Origin: Pseudogulbenkiania sp.
Lineage (GTDB): Bacteria > Pseudomonadota > Gammaproteobacteria > Burkholderiales > Chromobacteriaceae
Reading direction: 5' to 3'
Assembly: GCA_018260425.1 (NCBI GenBank)
Contig: JAGLBD010000001.1
Location: 1 to 64,000 of the forward strand
Length of the DNA: 64,000 nt
Below the pieces are notes generated by a model. The model was not told the DNA's origin, did not search any database, and saw only the letters and a program-made list of their open reading frames with translations. Position 1 is the stretch's first letter. Each line of letters starts with the position of its first letter. This document shows, one piece after another, positions 7,828 to 19,134 of this stretch. The translations under genes and the position numbers were made by a program.

Positions 7828-8424
7828 ATGGCACACCACCCCTCGCTCCCCGATGAAAAAAACCTGTTGCGACGCGAATTGCGCCGGCGCCGCAAGGCCC
7901 TGACGCGCAAGGAACGTTGTCGACTGGAGCGTGCCGTCTTGCGTCATGCTTCGCCATTGCTGCGGCGTGGCAAGCGCATCGGTGCCTATCTTGCTGCCGG
8001 CTCCGAGCTGGATCTTTCCGCCGTGATTGTACGTGCCAGACAGCGCGGTGCCGTGGTCAGCCTGCCGGCCATTCCGGCACGTGGCCGTCGTTTGTGGTTC
8101 ACCCGGCTGGGCCCCGACCCGCTGCGCTGGCGTATTCATCCCCGTTACCGGATTCGCGAATACGATGGCCCGCGCGCACGCGCCGAAACCCTGGATGTAC
8201 TGTTGATCCCCTTGCTGGGAGTGGATGCCGACGGCTATCGGCTTGGACAAGGGGGCGGCTTTTACGATGCGACTCTGGCGTTTCGCCGTCGTCACCCTCT
8301 GGCACGCCGTCCCTTGCTGGTGGGCGTGGCCTTTGATTGCCAATGTGTCGATCGTGTCCCGCGCGAGGCGTGGGATGTCCGGCTGGATGCTATTCTGACC
8401 CCTTCGGGCTTGCGGCGTTTCTAG
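7828..8424 (+). CDS. fau: 5-formyltetrahydrofolate cyclo-ligase
   Basis: The enzyme converts 5-formyl-THF to 5,10-methenyl-THF with ATP. The 198-residue protein has the N-terminal LLRRELRRRRKAL motif, the LIPLLGVDADGYRLGQGGGFYD substrate and nucleotide loop, and a C-terminal DVRLDAILTP. The start at 7828 places it just after 6S RNA; upstream in-frame sequence belongs to the RNA gene. Co-transcription with ssrS is known in many proteobacteria and is likely here. It ends with a 4-bp overlap of the convergent hydrolase gene. Confidence 0.93.
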   Translation: MAHHPSLPDEKNLLRRELRRRRKALTRKERCRLERAVLRHASPLLRRGKRIGAYLAAGSELDLSAVIVRARQRGAVVSLPAIPARGRRLWFTRLGPDPLRWRIHPRYRIREYDGPRARAETLDVLLIPLLGVDADGYRLGQGGGFYDATLAFRRRHPLARRPLLVGVAFDCQCVDRVPREAWDVRLDAILTPSGLRRF

Positions 8425-9356
8425 ACCAGCCCGGAGCAGGCCGCAATGGCCTGACGGAAAGCGGCCAGCAGGTTCGCCGACTGGAGAGAATGCCCTGCAC
8501 CGGGGATTTCGGTTCGCTGGCCGGAGGAGAATCGTTCTGCAAGCCGGGCAGCCATCCCCGGCAGACATAAACGGTCCTCGCTGCCGTGCACGATATGGCA
8601 AGGCAGGGTGGATGCCTGATGACCCTTCAAGAGTTCCAGCAAGCCGGGTTCCGGCAAGAAACACTGCTGCGACAGGTAATGCGCCTCGAGTCGCGCCAGC
8701 GGCAGTGCCATGAAACCATCTGGCGGCGGTTGTCTGGTGTTTTCCGGCCACTGCGCCATCGTTGCCTCCCAGCGGTGCCATTCCCGGGCGGCGGCAAGGT
8801 GGATCCGCGGGTCCGGGGAAGTGAGCAGCCGGTAGTAGGCCGTCGCCAGCATGGCGGTTGCCGGGTGGCCGGCCATTCCGGAAAACTGTTGCCAGGCGGC
8901 AGGAAAAGTATGCCGGTTGCCCGCCATGAACCAGTCTATCTCTTCCGTGCTGCCCAGAAACGGGCTGCGTAGCACGAGTCCCGATACCTGTTCCGGATAC
9001 CTCAGTGCATACCCCAGGGCAACGACTGTGCCCCAGGAGCTGGCCGCCAATACCATGCGCTCCACCGACAGATGCTGGCGCAGCCGTTCAAGATCGTTGA
9101 CCAGATCGCGAGTGGTATTGGCATGGATGGCAGCGCGTGGAATGGAACGTCCGGCACCGCGCTGGTCATAGAGAATCCAGTTGACCGGCAGATAGGCCAG
9201 CAGATTACGCAGGCGCGGATGACTGCCTTCGCCGGGACCACCATGCAGATAGACCACGGGAGCCCCGTCTGGGTCGCCACACTGTTCCCAGTACATCTGA
9301 TGCCCATGGTCCAGTGCCAGCATACCCTGTGCGAACGGTTGGATGAGCGGGGTCAT
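8421..9356 (-). CDS. pip: Proline iminopeptidase-like alpha/beta hydrolase (S33)
   Basis: The 311-residue protein resembles prolyl aminopeptidases, which release N-terminal proline. It shows the oxyanion loop HGGPGEG, DQRGAGRS, the nucleophile elbow SSWGT, an acid in GSEDR and a histidine in GAGHS near the C-terminus. The elbow differs somewhat from the usual GGSWG of the family, so substrate preference is open. No signal peptide is seen. Its start overlaps the EVE gene stop by ATGA, making a two-gene operon. Confidence 0.8.
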   Translation of the reverse strand: MTPLIQPFAQGMLALDHGHQMYWEQCGDPDGAPVVYLHGGPGEGSHPRLRNLLAYLPVNWILYDQRGAGRSIPRAAIHANTTRDLVNDLERLRQHLSVERMVLAASSWGTVVALGYALRYPEQVSGLVLRSPFLGSTEEIDWFMAGNRHTFPAAWQQFSGMAGHPATAMLATAYYRLLTSPDPRIHLAAAREWHRWEATMAQWPENTRQPPPDGFMALPLARLEAHYLSQQCFLPEPGLLELLKGHQASTLPCHIVHGSEDRLCLPGMAARLAERFSSGQRTEIPGAGHSLQSANLLAAFRQAIAACSGLV

Positions 9357-9817
9357 GTTGCGTCGAGCAAGCTCATGATCTGTTGCCAGTCATCCGGGCT
9401 GACCGGTGTGATGGACAGCCGGTTGCCGCGTCGCAGTACCTGGAAGTTTTCCAGACCGGGCTGTTCGCGCAGCATCGCCGGGGTCAGCAGCCGGGTTTTG
9501 GCGACAAAGCGTACCGGTACCGAGACCCAGCGCGGGGCTTCCGGGGTGGATTTCGGATCGTAATAGGGGCTATTCCGGTCAAACTGACTGCTGTCAGGAC
9601 CCGCTGTCGCCGTGATACGGGCGATGCCGGCAATACCCGGCTGTGCACAGCTGGAATGCCAGAACAGCAACAGGTCACCGGGGTTCATTCCGTCACGCAT
9701 GAAATTGCGCGCCTGATAATTGCGGACGCCGGTCCATTCGAAGTCGGTTTCCGGTGCGGAGGCAAGGTCGTCGATCGATACGTCATCCGGCTCGGATTTC
9801 ATCAGCCAATAGCGCAT
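9353..9817 (-). CDS. EVE-domain protein
   Basis: The 154-residue protein is a single EVE domain, a PUA/YTH-related fold thought to bind modified nucleic acid bases. It starts with the hallmark RYWLMKSEPD and contains WTGVRNYQARNFMRDGMNPGDLLLFWHS, both strongly conserved in this family. The cellular role is unknown in bacteria. It is the first gene of a pair with the proline iminopeptidase-like gene and is divergent from leuS. Confidence 0.9.
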   Translation of the reverse strand: MRYWLMKSEPDDVSIDDLASAPETDFEWTGVRNYQARNFMRDGMNPGDLLLFWHSSCAQPGIAGIARITATAGPDSSQFDRNSPYYDPKSTPEAPRWVSVPVRFVAKTRLLTPAMLREQPGLENFQVLRRGNRLSITPVSPDDWQQIMSLLDAT

Positions 9818-9861
9818 GGCGGGCCTCCTTTGGGGTCAGATGCAGGGTGAGTCATGCCTGA

Positions 9862-12588
<2,727 letters not shown>

Positions 12589-12601
12589 TCAAGGACCTAC
12601 A

Positions 12602-13153
12602 ATGACCCGTTTTCTGCAAATGACCTTGCTGGCTGGTCTGACCGTGCTGCTCACCGCCTGCGGATTCCATCTGCGCGGCCTGGGCGGCCCGCTGCAGCCT
12701 TTGCCGTTTTCACGGCTGATGTTGTCGATGGACAAGGCTCAGATCGATGCGCCGCTGCGTGCCTTGCTGGCGGTTGATCCCCGCGTGAAGCTGGTGAGCA
12801 CGGCCAAGGAGGCCGAGGCGGTGCTGACGGTGCTTGGCGAGCAAAACAACAAGGACATTCTGACCATCAACCGCGGTGGGTCGATCAACGTCTACCAGTT
12901 GACCTACAAGGTCACGGTGCAGGTGATCCTGAATGGCGAAGAAATGCAGGATATCGTTATTCCGGTGCGTCGCGAACTGACCTACAACGATCAGGACATT
13001 CTCGGCAAGGAGAAGGAAGAGGCCTTGCTGTGGGATGACATGCATCAGGAGGCCGCACGCTTGCTGGTCTATCGTTTGGCTGCGTTGAAAAAGGTTCCTG
13101 CCATGACGCCGGTACCCACGGCTTCGGGCACCCATGCCATCGCTAAGCCTTGA
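12602..13153 (+). CDS. lptE: LPS-assembly lipoprotein LptE
   Basis: LptE plugs the LptD barrel and helps deliver lipopolysaccharide to the outer membrane surface. The 183-residue protein has a lipoprotein signal with lipobox LLTAC (Cys 20), then GFHLRGLGG, typical of LptE. The start at ATG 12602 is preferred over an upstream in-frame codon at 12581 because it gives a normal lipoprotein signal. It lies 13 bp after leuS and overlaps holA by 20 bp, the conserved leuS-lptE-holA order. Confidence 0.93.
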   Translation: MTRFLQMTLLAGLTVLLTACGFHLRGLGGPLQPLPFSRLMLSMDKAQIDAPLRALLAVDPRVKLVSTAKEAEAVLTVLGEQNNKDILTINRGGSINVYQLTYKVTVQVILNGEEMQDIVIPVRRELTYNDQDILGKEKEEALLWDDMHQEAARLLVYRLAALKKVPAMTPVPTASGTHAIAKP

Positions 13154-14144
13154 GGCGCTGACGCCAGCTCTGGCACAGGGGCTGCGGCCCCTGTACCTGA
13201 TCCATGGCGAGGAAGCACTGCTGTCGCTGGAAGCCTGTGATGCCATTCGCGAGGCGGCACGGGCCAAGGGCTATCTGGATCGGGAGGTATTGACCATCGA
13301 GGGCAACTTCGACTGGTCGCGGCTGACCGATGCCCTGACGAGTGTTTCGCTGTTTGCCACGCAAAAGGTTCTGGAAGTCCGCATTCCCGGCGGCAAACCC
13401 GGTACCGAGGGGGCGGAAGCGCTCTCTCGTCTGGCCGCCACACCTCCGGAAGATACCATCACCCTGGTGGTTCTGCCGCGCATGGAGCGGGCCCAGCAGC
13501 AAAGCAAGTGGTTCCAGGCGCTGGAAGGGAAGGCACAAGTCATCCACGCTGCGCCGGTGGGGCGCAATGAGTTGCCTGGCTGGATTGGCCGTCGCCTCAA
13601 GGCGCAAGGTCAGAGTCTGGCGCCCGATGCGATGGCCTTCTTTGTCGATCGCGTGGAAGGCAACTTGCTGGCTGCCCGGCAGGAGATCGACAAGCTGGCC
13701 CTGCTGTATCCGAAGGGAGTACTGGACATGGCCGCGCTGAGCGATGCCGTGGCCAATGTCGCACGCTTCGATGTATTCCATTTGTCCGAGGCCTGGCTGG
13801 CCGGTGAAGAGGCACGGGTGCTGCGTATGCTGGAAGGACTGGAGGCCGAAGGGGAAAGTCCGGTGCTGGCGCTATGGTCGTTCACCGAAGACGTCAGGAT
13901 GCTGATCCGCTTGGGCCGCGCGTTGGAAGAAGGACGTCAGATCCGCGATCTGGTCCGTGACCTGAAGCTGTGGGGCGCACGTCAGAAGCTGGCTGAACCG
14001 GCATTGCGCCGGATTGGCGGGCGGATCCTGCGCGAGGCGCTGGCCGAGTGCGCGCGTATCGATCGTTTGATCAAGGGCGTTGAGCAGGGTGATGCCTGGC
14101 AAGCCATGCGGGTTCTGGCTCTCCGGCTGGCAGCACGCAACTAA
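13134..14144 (+). CDS. holA: DNA polymerase III subunit delta
   Basis: HolA is the delta subunit of the clamp loader and opens the beta sliding clamp. The 336-residue protein has the usual N-terminal AAA-like domain (PLYLIHGEEALLSLEACDAIR), the middle domain and the C-terminal collar domain. It overlaps lptE by 20 bp and is followed by a strong terminator. Confidence 0.95.
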   Translation: MPSLSLEALTPALAQGLRPLYLIHGEEALLSLEACDAIREAARAKGYLDREVLTIEGNFDWSRLTDALTSVSLFATQKVLEVRIPGGKPGTEGAEALSRLAATPPEDTITLVVLPRMERAQQQSKWFQALEGKAQVIHAAPVGRNELPGWIGRRLKAQGQSLAPDAMAFFVDRVEGNLLAARQEIDKLALLYPKGVLDMAALSDAVANVARFDVFHLSEAWLAGEEARVLRMLEGLEAEGESPVLALWSFTEDVRMLIRLGRALEEGRQIRDLVRDLKLWGARQKLAEPALRRIGGRILREALAECARIDRLIKGVEQGDAWQAMRVLALRLAARN

Positions 14145-14173
14145 CGCCGTATTTCTGGCAGGAACTCCTTGGA

Positions 14174-14199
14174 AAGTCCGAAGCAATTCGGACTTTTTT
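14174..14199 (+). terminator. Rho-independent terminator of leuS-lptE-holA
   Basis: A perfect 9-bp stem (AAGTCCGAA at 14174-14182, TTCGGACTT at 14187-14195) closes a GCAA tetraloop and is followed by six T. Confidence 0.93.
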
Positions 14200-14304
14200 C
14201 ATGGGGATTTCAGCGGGGCCCGGTTGTTGCCGCGCGTGGCAAGGCTCATGCTGGCTGACATGTTTATCACCATACGGTCGGCTCAACGCCGGCAGGGAGA
14301 CAGC

Positions 14305-14583
14305 ATGTTGCCTTTGATCGGCCGGGAAACACCCGGAAGCATTCGCCGGGTCATCAATGACTGTATTTACACGGCGCTGGATACCTTGTCCGGTGTGGAA
14401 GAACCCAGACTGGTGTGGTGGGATGGCCGACTGCTGAGGGTACATCGCCTGACCTCGCGCAAGGCCAGGCAAATCATGCACGAGCCGGATGCCTTTCCCG
14501 GTCTGCTGGGCGTGTACGATCATCGCGCCTTGTATCGCGATCTCGCCGATCCGCTGGAGGACATGTTGGGTGTCCCGCTCTGA
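14305..14583 (+). CDS. Small hypothetical protein (92 residues)
   Basis: I do not recognise this protein. The frame begins at ATG 14305 with AGGGAGA five bases upstream and runs 92 codons; it also extends upstream, but through the holA terminator, so the start at 14305 is preferred. The sequence is mixed alpha/beta in character with a C-terminal acidic stretch (DLADPLEDML) and no signal or membrane helix. Codon use resembles neighbouring genes. It lies alone, convergent with rlmH, whose stop is only 3 bp away. Confidence 0.55.
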   Translation: MLPLIGRETPGSIRRVINDCIYTALDTLSGVEEPRLVWWDGRLLRVHRLTSRKARQIMHEPDAFPGLLGVYDHRALYRDLADPLEDMLGVPL

Positions 14584-14586
14584 AGA

Positions 14587-15057
14587 CTATTCCCGGTGGT
14601 AGGGATGGTTGTTCAGAATGGAGACAGCCCGGTACAGCTGTTCTGCCAGCATTACCCGTACCATGCCGTGCGGCAGGGTCATTGCCGACAACTGCAGCAA
14701 CAGGTCGGCGCGCGACTTCAATTCGGCTGACAAACCGTCAGCGCCACCAATGATGATGCACAGATCATCGCCTTCACCCAGCCAGCCCTTCATGGCATCT
14801 GCCAGTTGCACCGATGTCCAGTTACGGCCTCGTTCATCGAGTACGATCAAGCGCGAGCGGGGAGGGATGGCGGCCATAAGGCGGGCATGCTCGGCGGCAA
14901 TGCCCTTTTCTGCCGTCACGCCCCCACCGCGCTTTTCTGGCTTGATTTCCTTCAGTTCCAGTGTGATGTCACGACCGAAACGTTTGGCGTAATCCGTATA
15001 GGCCTCGTCAACCCAACGCGGCATGCGGGTGCCGACGGCCAACAGTGTGATGCGCAT
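14587..15057 (-). CDS. rlmH: 23S rRNA (pseudouridine-1915 N3) methyltransferase
   Basis: RlmH is a SPOUT methyltransferase acting on helix 69 of 23S rRNA in assembled ribosomes. The 156-residue protein has the knot signatures LIVLDERGRNWTS, IIIGGADGLS and HGMVRVMLAEQLYRA, and ends NNHPYHRE as is typical. It follows rsfS by 9 bp in the conserved nadD-rsfS-rlmH order. Confidence 0.96.
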   Translation of the reverse strand: MRITLLAVGTRMPRWVDEAYTDYAKRFGRDITLELKEIKPEKRGGGVTAEKGIAAEHARLMAAIPPRSRLIVLDERGRNWTSVQLADAMKGWLGEGDDLCIIIGGADGLSAELKSRADLLLQLSAMTLPHGMVRVMLAEQLYRAVSILNNHPYHRE

Positions 15058-15066
15058 CGGGCAGTA

Positions 15067-15435
15067 TCAGACGACTTTCCAGGGTTTGGCGCCCATCGGC
15101 ACGAAGGAGGGCTTTTCACCGCCCCACAGCGATTCGATGTCGTAGTAGTCGCGGACGGCCGGCAGCATGACGTGAACCACAACGTCACCCGCGTCGACCA
15201 ATACCCATTCACCGAATTGTTCGCCTTCGGTGCCGACCAGTTCGATACCGGCTTCCTTCAGCTTGACTGCCACGCTGTTGGCCAGTGCCTTGACCTGACG
15301 GTTGGAGTCACCGGTGCAGACGATCAGGCGCTGAAACAGCGAAGTCAGTTCGGTGGTATCGAGATCGATGATGTCCTTGCCCTTGACGTCTTCCAGGGCT
15401 TCCACGGCCAGTTTGGCGATGTCTTGAATTTCCAT
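15067..15435 (-). CDS. rsfS: Ribosome silencing factor RsfS
   Basis: RsfS binds ribosomal protein uL14 and blocks subunit joining when nutrients are short. The 122-residue protein contains the family features LKDVKGKDIIDLDTTELTSLF-like N-terminus, GDSNRQVKALANSV and the C-terminal GDVVVHVMLPAVRDYYDIESLW. It sits between nadD and rlmH on the same strand. Confidence 0.95.
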   Translation of the reverse strand: MEIQDIAKLAVEALEDVKGKDIIDLDTTELTSLFQRLIVCTGDSNRQVKALANSVAVKLKEAGIELVGTEGEQFGEWVLVDAGDVVVHVMLPAVRDYYDIESLWGGEKPSFVPMGAKPWKVV

Positions 15436-15526
15436 GTGTCCTTCCAGATGGGGTGCGGCGCCGCGCGGCGTGGGCAGCGTCCGGGGGTTCGTGTCGTTAT
15501 GTAGCCGGTACCGGTTCCTGTACCTG

Positions 15527-16165
15527 TTAACGGTATAGTCCGTGTTCCCCGATATAGCGGAGAATCGATGCGGGGACGAGGTGAGAAACGTCGCCGCCGC
15601 GCGACAGTGTGTCCCTGATGCGGGTTGCGGACAGGTCGACAGGAGGCAGTATCAGGGGGCGGATTGTACCTGACCCGGTTCGATTTGAAAAATCAGATAC
15701 TTGCCGGGTGTGCCACTCGGTGCGTACCTCGTCCGGCAAGGTGGTGGTTTCGAAGCCCGGCCGCAGTGCCACGGCGAGGTTGGCGAGGGTGAAAAGCGAT
15801 TGCCAGTCTTTCCAGCGGGACAGGTTGGCGAGCGAGTCTCCGCCAATGAGAAACCAGAGTTCGGCGTCCGGTCCGAGCTCACTGCGCAGTTCTGTCAGGG
15901 TCTCCACCGTGAATGACGGTTCCGTGCGGCGAATCTCCCGGTCATCCACTTCGATGCGAGCCTCGCCGGCAACACCCAGTCGGGTCATGGCCAGACGATG
16001 ATGTGCGGCACTGAGCCCGTCCTGCGTGCGGTGGTAAGGGTCTCCGGCCGGCACCAGCAACAGGCGCGACAAGCCGATTTCGTCTCGGAATGCGCGGGCC
16101 ATGCGCAGGTGGGCGTTGTGGAAGGGGTCGAACGTGCCGCCGAAAAAGCCGACGATCGGGTGCAT
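15527..16165 (-). CDS. nadD: Nicotinate-nucleotide adenylyltransferase
   Basis: NadD adenylates nicotinate mononucleotide in NAD synthesis. The 212-residue protein shows GGTFDPFHNAHL near its start, the phosphate-binding motif of this family, and the C-terminal DLSATRIRDTL (ISxTxxR motif). The ATG at 16165 puts the GGTFD motif at the usual distance from the N-terminus; a GTG three codons upstream is also in frame. It is followed by rsfS and rlmH and preceded closely by the carbonic anhydrase gene. Confidence 0.94.
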   Translation of the reverse strand: MHPIVGFFGGTFDPFHNAHLRMARAFRDEIGLSRLLLVPAGDPYHRTQDGLSAAHHRLAMTRLGVAGEARIEVDDREIRRTEPSFTVETLTELRSELGPDAELWFLIGGDSLANLSRWKDWQSLFTLANLAVALRPGFETTTLPDEVRTEWHTRQVSDFSNRTGSGTIRPLILPPVDLSATRIRDTLSRGGDVSHLVPASILRYIGEHGLYR

Positions 16166-16179
16166 CTTTGCCACGGTTG

Positions 16180-16746
16180 TCAGACTGAAGGGTAGCCGTT
16201 GACGATCAGCTCCAGCGCCCCGGTTTCCGGGTGGATGATCATGCCGTGTACCGGAATGTCGCGCGGAATCAACGGGTGCTGGCGAATCATGCTGACCGTG
16301 TGACGGACGCTATCCTCGACGCAGGAAAACCCTTTTAGCCAGCTATCCAGATCAATACCGGCCGATTGCAGGGTGGTGATGGTTTCATCGCTGATGCCGC
16401 GTTCGCGCGCCGCCTCGAGAATGGCGGCCGGATCAATGGCATTCATCCCGCAATCGCGGTGTGCCACCACGCAGATTTCCTCTGCCCGCAATCCATAGAC
16501 GGCGACGATCAGGCTGCGCATCACCGAACCCCACGGGTGAGTGACCAGTGCGCCGGCATTCTTGATCAGTTTTGCATCACCGTTTTTCAGTCCCATGGCC
16601 TTGGGCAGCAATTCGACCAGTCGGGCATCCATACAGGCGAGAACGGCCAGATTCTTGTCAGGAAACTTGTCGGTTTTAAGGGATTCGTATTCGCGACGTT
16701 CGACAAATCCGTGGTTGTACTCCAAGAGACTGTTGAGCAAGCTCAT
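16180..16746 (-). CDS. can: Beta-class carbonic anhydrase
   Basis: The enzyme interconverts CO2 and bicarbonate. The 188-residue protein has the zinc ligands of the beta class: Cys 38 in ACMDAR, His 96 and Cys 99 in AHRDCG, with the Asp 40/Arg 42 dyad. The start at 16746 has a GGAGGT site nine bases upstream, whereas the TTG at 16761 lacks one. It lies 14 bp before nadD and may be co-transcribed with it. Confidence 0.92.
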   Translation of the reverse strand: MSLLNSLLEYNHGFVERREYESLKTDKFPDKNLAVLACMDARLVELLPKAMGLKNGDAKLIKNAGALVTHPWGSVMRSLIVAVYGLRAEEICVVAHRDCGMNAIDPAAILEAARERGISDETITTLQSAGIDLDSWLKGFSCVEDSVRHTVSMIRQHPLIPRDIPVHGMIIHPETGALELIVNGYPSV

Positions 16747-16831
16747 GCGTTCAACCTCCAAAGTGGATGTTTTGCTCTAGGCGGGCGCCATGCTACCACG
16801 TAGCCGGTGTCGAGGGCACCCTTCCGGTAGT

Positions 16832-17824
16832 TTACCAGCGCGCCAGATGATCTTCCGTCACGCCGGCAAGATTTTCAATGACCCGGATGTCTCCGGTTTC
16901 CGGATGCCTGATCGTACCTTGAAAGTAGCCGACCGGTTGAACATAACGGCTGGCTGCGATGATGAAATCACGGTTTTCATGACGCGCGCCGCAGGGATGA
17001 AACGTCAGGTCGACGCCTCCATCCACCGTGGTAACCGACCAGGGGTGCAGCGGATTGGCGGTATCGTAGTCGAAGCGGGCCGCCGGCAATCGATACAGGA
17101 CACCATCCAGCCACAGGGCATTTTCGGCATCCCCCATATAACCCTGTTGCAGATTGAGCCCGAGCCCCGGGCGATGCGCACTGGCCCAGCGCCACTCTGT
17201 GTGGCGCGCCAGCAAGCCGGATGAATGATCAAGGCTGGCCGAGGCCTGCTGGAAACGCCATTCCCGGCCCGCTGCTTCGAGGCGGCCGGCACAGGCAATG
17301 GCACTGGTTTTCAGGGTGGCATGCGCGGCCAGATTCGCCGGGGCCACCGAGGCGAGCACGGGCGGAGCCATGGAAAGATCCATGGAGGCGGCCAGATTCA
17401 AGGTGGCAGAGCGTACCACGAGTTCCAGCGATGTGCCGTTCCTCTCGAACGCGATGGCGGATTTCCCTTTTTCGAATCGGGCCGAACCGAAGGCCTCGTC
17501 GGTGAGCTCGACCGGCAGGAAAGGCAGCCCATCGAAGGACAGGGAGTCGATGACCTGGCCGCTCTCGAAATCGAACACGTAGACGAAAGCGGCGCTGGTC
17601 CAACCGACATCGACCACCGCCATGCCGAGAAAGAATGACTCATGCGTCAATGCGGCATACAGCCAGCGTTTGCGCCGCAACGTGCGCTTTACCCCGGATG
17701 GCCGGCTCAATGCCAGCGGGGACCAGTCCAGCCGTGGAATCGCTCCTTCGTACATGCCGAACAAGGCCTGTCCCGTTACGCTGGTAAGCTGCGGCGGCGC
17801 AGGGGGTAAACGCAATGAAGCCAT
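16832..17824 (-). CDS. DUF2804-family protein
   Basis: The 330-residue protein matches what I know of DUF2804: it has the central RRKRWLYAALTHESFF segment and a C-terminal half with ENRDFIIAAS and HPETGDIRVIENL. These proteins are probably beta-rich and of unknown biochemical function, sometimes linked to lipid metabolism by context. It has no signal peptide and is alone on this strand between carbonic anhydrase and the blh gene. Confidence 0.75.
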   Translation of the reverse strand: MASLRLPPAPPQLTSVTGQALFGMYEGAIPRLDWSPLALSRPSGVKRTLRRKRWLYAALTHESFFLGMAVVDVGWTSAAFVYVFDFESGQVIDSLSFDGLPFLPVELTDEAFGSARFEKGKSAIAFERNGTSLELVVRSATLNLAASMDLSMAPPVLASVAPANLAAHATLKTSAIACAGRLEAAGREWRFQQASASLDHSSGLLARHTEWRWASAHRPGLGLNLQQGYMGDAENALWLDGVLYRLPAARFDYDTANPLHPWSVTTVDGGVDLTFHPCGARHENRDFIIAASRYVQPVGYFQGTIRHPETGDIRVIENLAGVTEDHLARW

Positions 17825-17855
17825 GAGTGACTCGCTGACAGGGCAAAGCGCCAGT

Positions 17856-18716
17856 CTAAAGCAAATTCAGCGGAACCTTCAGATAACTGATGCCATTGTC
17901 TTCGGCAGGGGGTAGATTGCCGGCGCGCAGATTGACCTGAATGGCGGGAATGATCAGCCGCGGGAGCTCCAGTTGCCGGTCACGTTCCTTGCGCAGGCCG
18001 ACGAATTCCTGCTCGGTAACACCATCATTGAGATGAATATTCTCCCGACGTTGTTCGGCAACGCTGACCCAGGGACGGGGCTCCTGTCCGTCGGGGGGGT
18101 AGTCATGACATAGATGTAGGCGCAGATTGTCGCCTAAGGACAACAGTTTTTTTGCCGAATGGTACAGGGTCGAGGGGTCTCCCCCCGGGAAATCGCAGCG
18201 TGCCGAACCGCTGGCGGGGGAGAATAGGGTATCACCGACAAACACGTCGTCACCGACCCGGTAAGCCATATCTGCCGGGGTGTGGCCGGGAACGGCCAGA
18301 GCGGTGGCGTTAAGCGATCCGATCGTGAAAACCTCGCCATCTTGAAACAAATGGTCAAAGTGACGGCCATCTTCCGGTATTTCATGCGGCGTGTTATAGA
18401 CGTGGTTGAACGTGCGGGTAACTTCAGCAATGCCTGTCCCGATGCCGAGACGGCCCCCGAGGCGCTGTTTCAGCCAGGCTCCCGAGGAGAGATGATCGGC
18501 GTGGATATGGGTCTCCAGAATCCAGTCGACATGCAATGAATTTTTCTCAATGAAGTGCGCCACTCGTTCAGCGTTGTAATGCCGTATTCGTCCGCTGGAG
18601 GGCAGGTAGTCCAGAACCGGGTCGATGATGGCAGCGTGGTTCGTCATCTCATCGAACACAACGTGAGTGAAGGTGCTGGTGGCCGGATCAAAAAACGCGT
18701 GTGTTTTGGTGGGCAT
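17856..18716 (-). CDS. blh: Persulfide dioxygenase-like metallo-beta-lactamase hydrolase (Blh type)
   Basis: This protein of about 286 residues belongs to the metallo-beta-lactamase fold and is closest in pattern to Blh/ETHE1-type persulfide dioxygenases, which oxidise glutathione persulfide to sulfite. Metal-binding motifs visible are THIHADHLSS, a histidine in VPGHTPADM, FVGDTLF with its metal-ligand Asp, and HLCHDYPP. The start is uncertain: ATG 18716 or ATG 18728. It is divergent from bigR across an AT-rich dyad, an arrangement typical of the bigR regulon in other proteobacteria. Expression is probably repressed by BigR until sulfide or persulfide rises. Confidence 0.85.
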   Translation of the reverse strand: MPTKTHAFFDPATSTFTHVVFDEMTNHAAIIDPVLDYLPSSGRIRHYNAERVAHFIEKNSLHVDWILETHIHADHLSSGAWLKQRLGGRLGIGTGIAEVTRTFNHVYNTPHEIPEDGRHFDHLFQDGEVFTIGSLNATALAVPGHTPADMAYRVGDDVFVGDTLFSPASGSARCDFPGGDPSTLYHSAKKLLSLGDNLRLHLCHDYPPDGQEPRPWVSVAEQRRENIHLNDGVTEQEFVGLRKERDRQLELPRLIIPAIQVNLRAGNLPPAEDNGISYLKVPLNLL

Positions 18717-18735
18717 GGCGGGTCCCATAAAAGGC

Positions 18736-18764
18736 TTGCACATAATATATAATTAAATATAATG
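18736..18764. promoter_or_regulatory. Shared blh/bigR operator and promoter
   Basis: An AT-rich imperfect dyad lies at 18741-18764: arms CATAATATAT and AAATATAATG around AATT match at 8 of 10 positions. It overlaps a consensus -10 box TATAAT (18758-18763) for bigR, with a weak -35 TTGCAC at 18736-18741 and 16-bp spacing. On the other strand it also contains TATATT-like -10 sequence for blh. The position suits repression of both divergent units by BigR. Confidence 0.6.
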
Positions 18765-18801
18765 ATCTGCAAGGCACGATCATTTCGTCAGAAAGTACAA
18801 C

Positions 18802-19134
18802 ATGGACTTGAACGTCGTGAGAGAAAACGCCAGCAAGGCGTGTGCCCTGTTGAAGAGCCTGGCCAACGAGGACAGGCTGATGTTGTTGTGCCAGTTGGTG
18901 GATGGTGAAAAGACCGTCTCCGACCTGGAAAGACTGACCGGCATACGGCAACCCACCTTGTCGCAGCAACTGGGTGTGCTGCGTAATGAAAACATGGTGT
19001 CCACCCGACGTGAAGGAAAGTGGATTTACTATAGCCTCGGTAATCCCCAGGTAATGACCATGTTGTTTACCTTGCACGGTCTGTTCTGCGAAGAACTGCT
19101 TGAGGAGCCTGTTGGCGATGAGTCTGGATCTTGA
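18802..19134 (+). CDS. bigR: ArsR-family sulfide/persulfide-responsive repressor
   Basis: The 110-residue winged-helix protein matches the BigR/SqrR/YgaV group of ArsR repressors, which sense persulfide through a pair of cysteines. The pair expected from the family is seen at Cys 30 (LMLLCQL) and Cys 96 (GLFCEEL). The recognition region reads GIRQPTLSQQLGVLR, and the wing STRREGKWIYYSL. A third cysteine (Cys 14) is not part of the known switch. It heads an operon with pmpA, pmpB and sulP and is divergent from blh. Confidence 0.9.
   Translation: MDLNVVRENASKACALLKSLANEDRLMLLCQLVDGEKTVSDLERLTGIRQPTLSQQLGVLRNENMVSTRREGKWIYYSLGNPQVMTMLFTLHGLFCEELLEEPVGDESGS

Noticed and set aside
7666..8781. A 371-codon minus-strand frame across 6S RNA and the folate cyclo-ligase gene
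   Set aside because: It overlaps a conserved RNA and a recognised enzyme gene, so it cannot be the real gene here.
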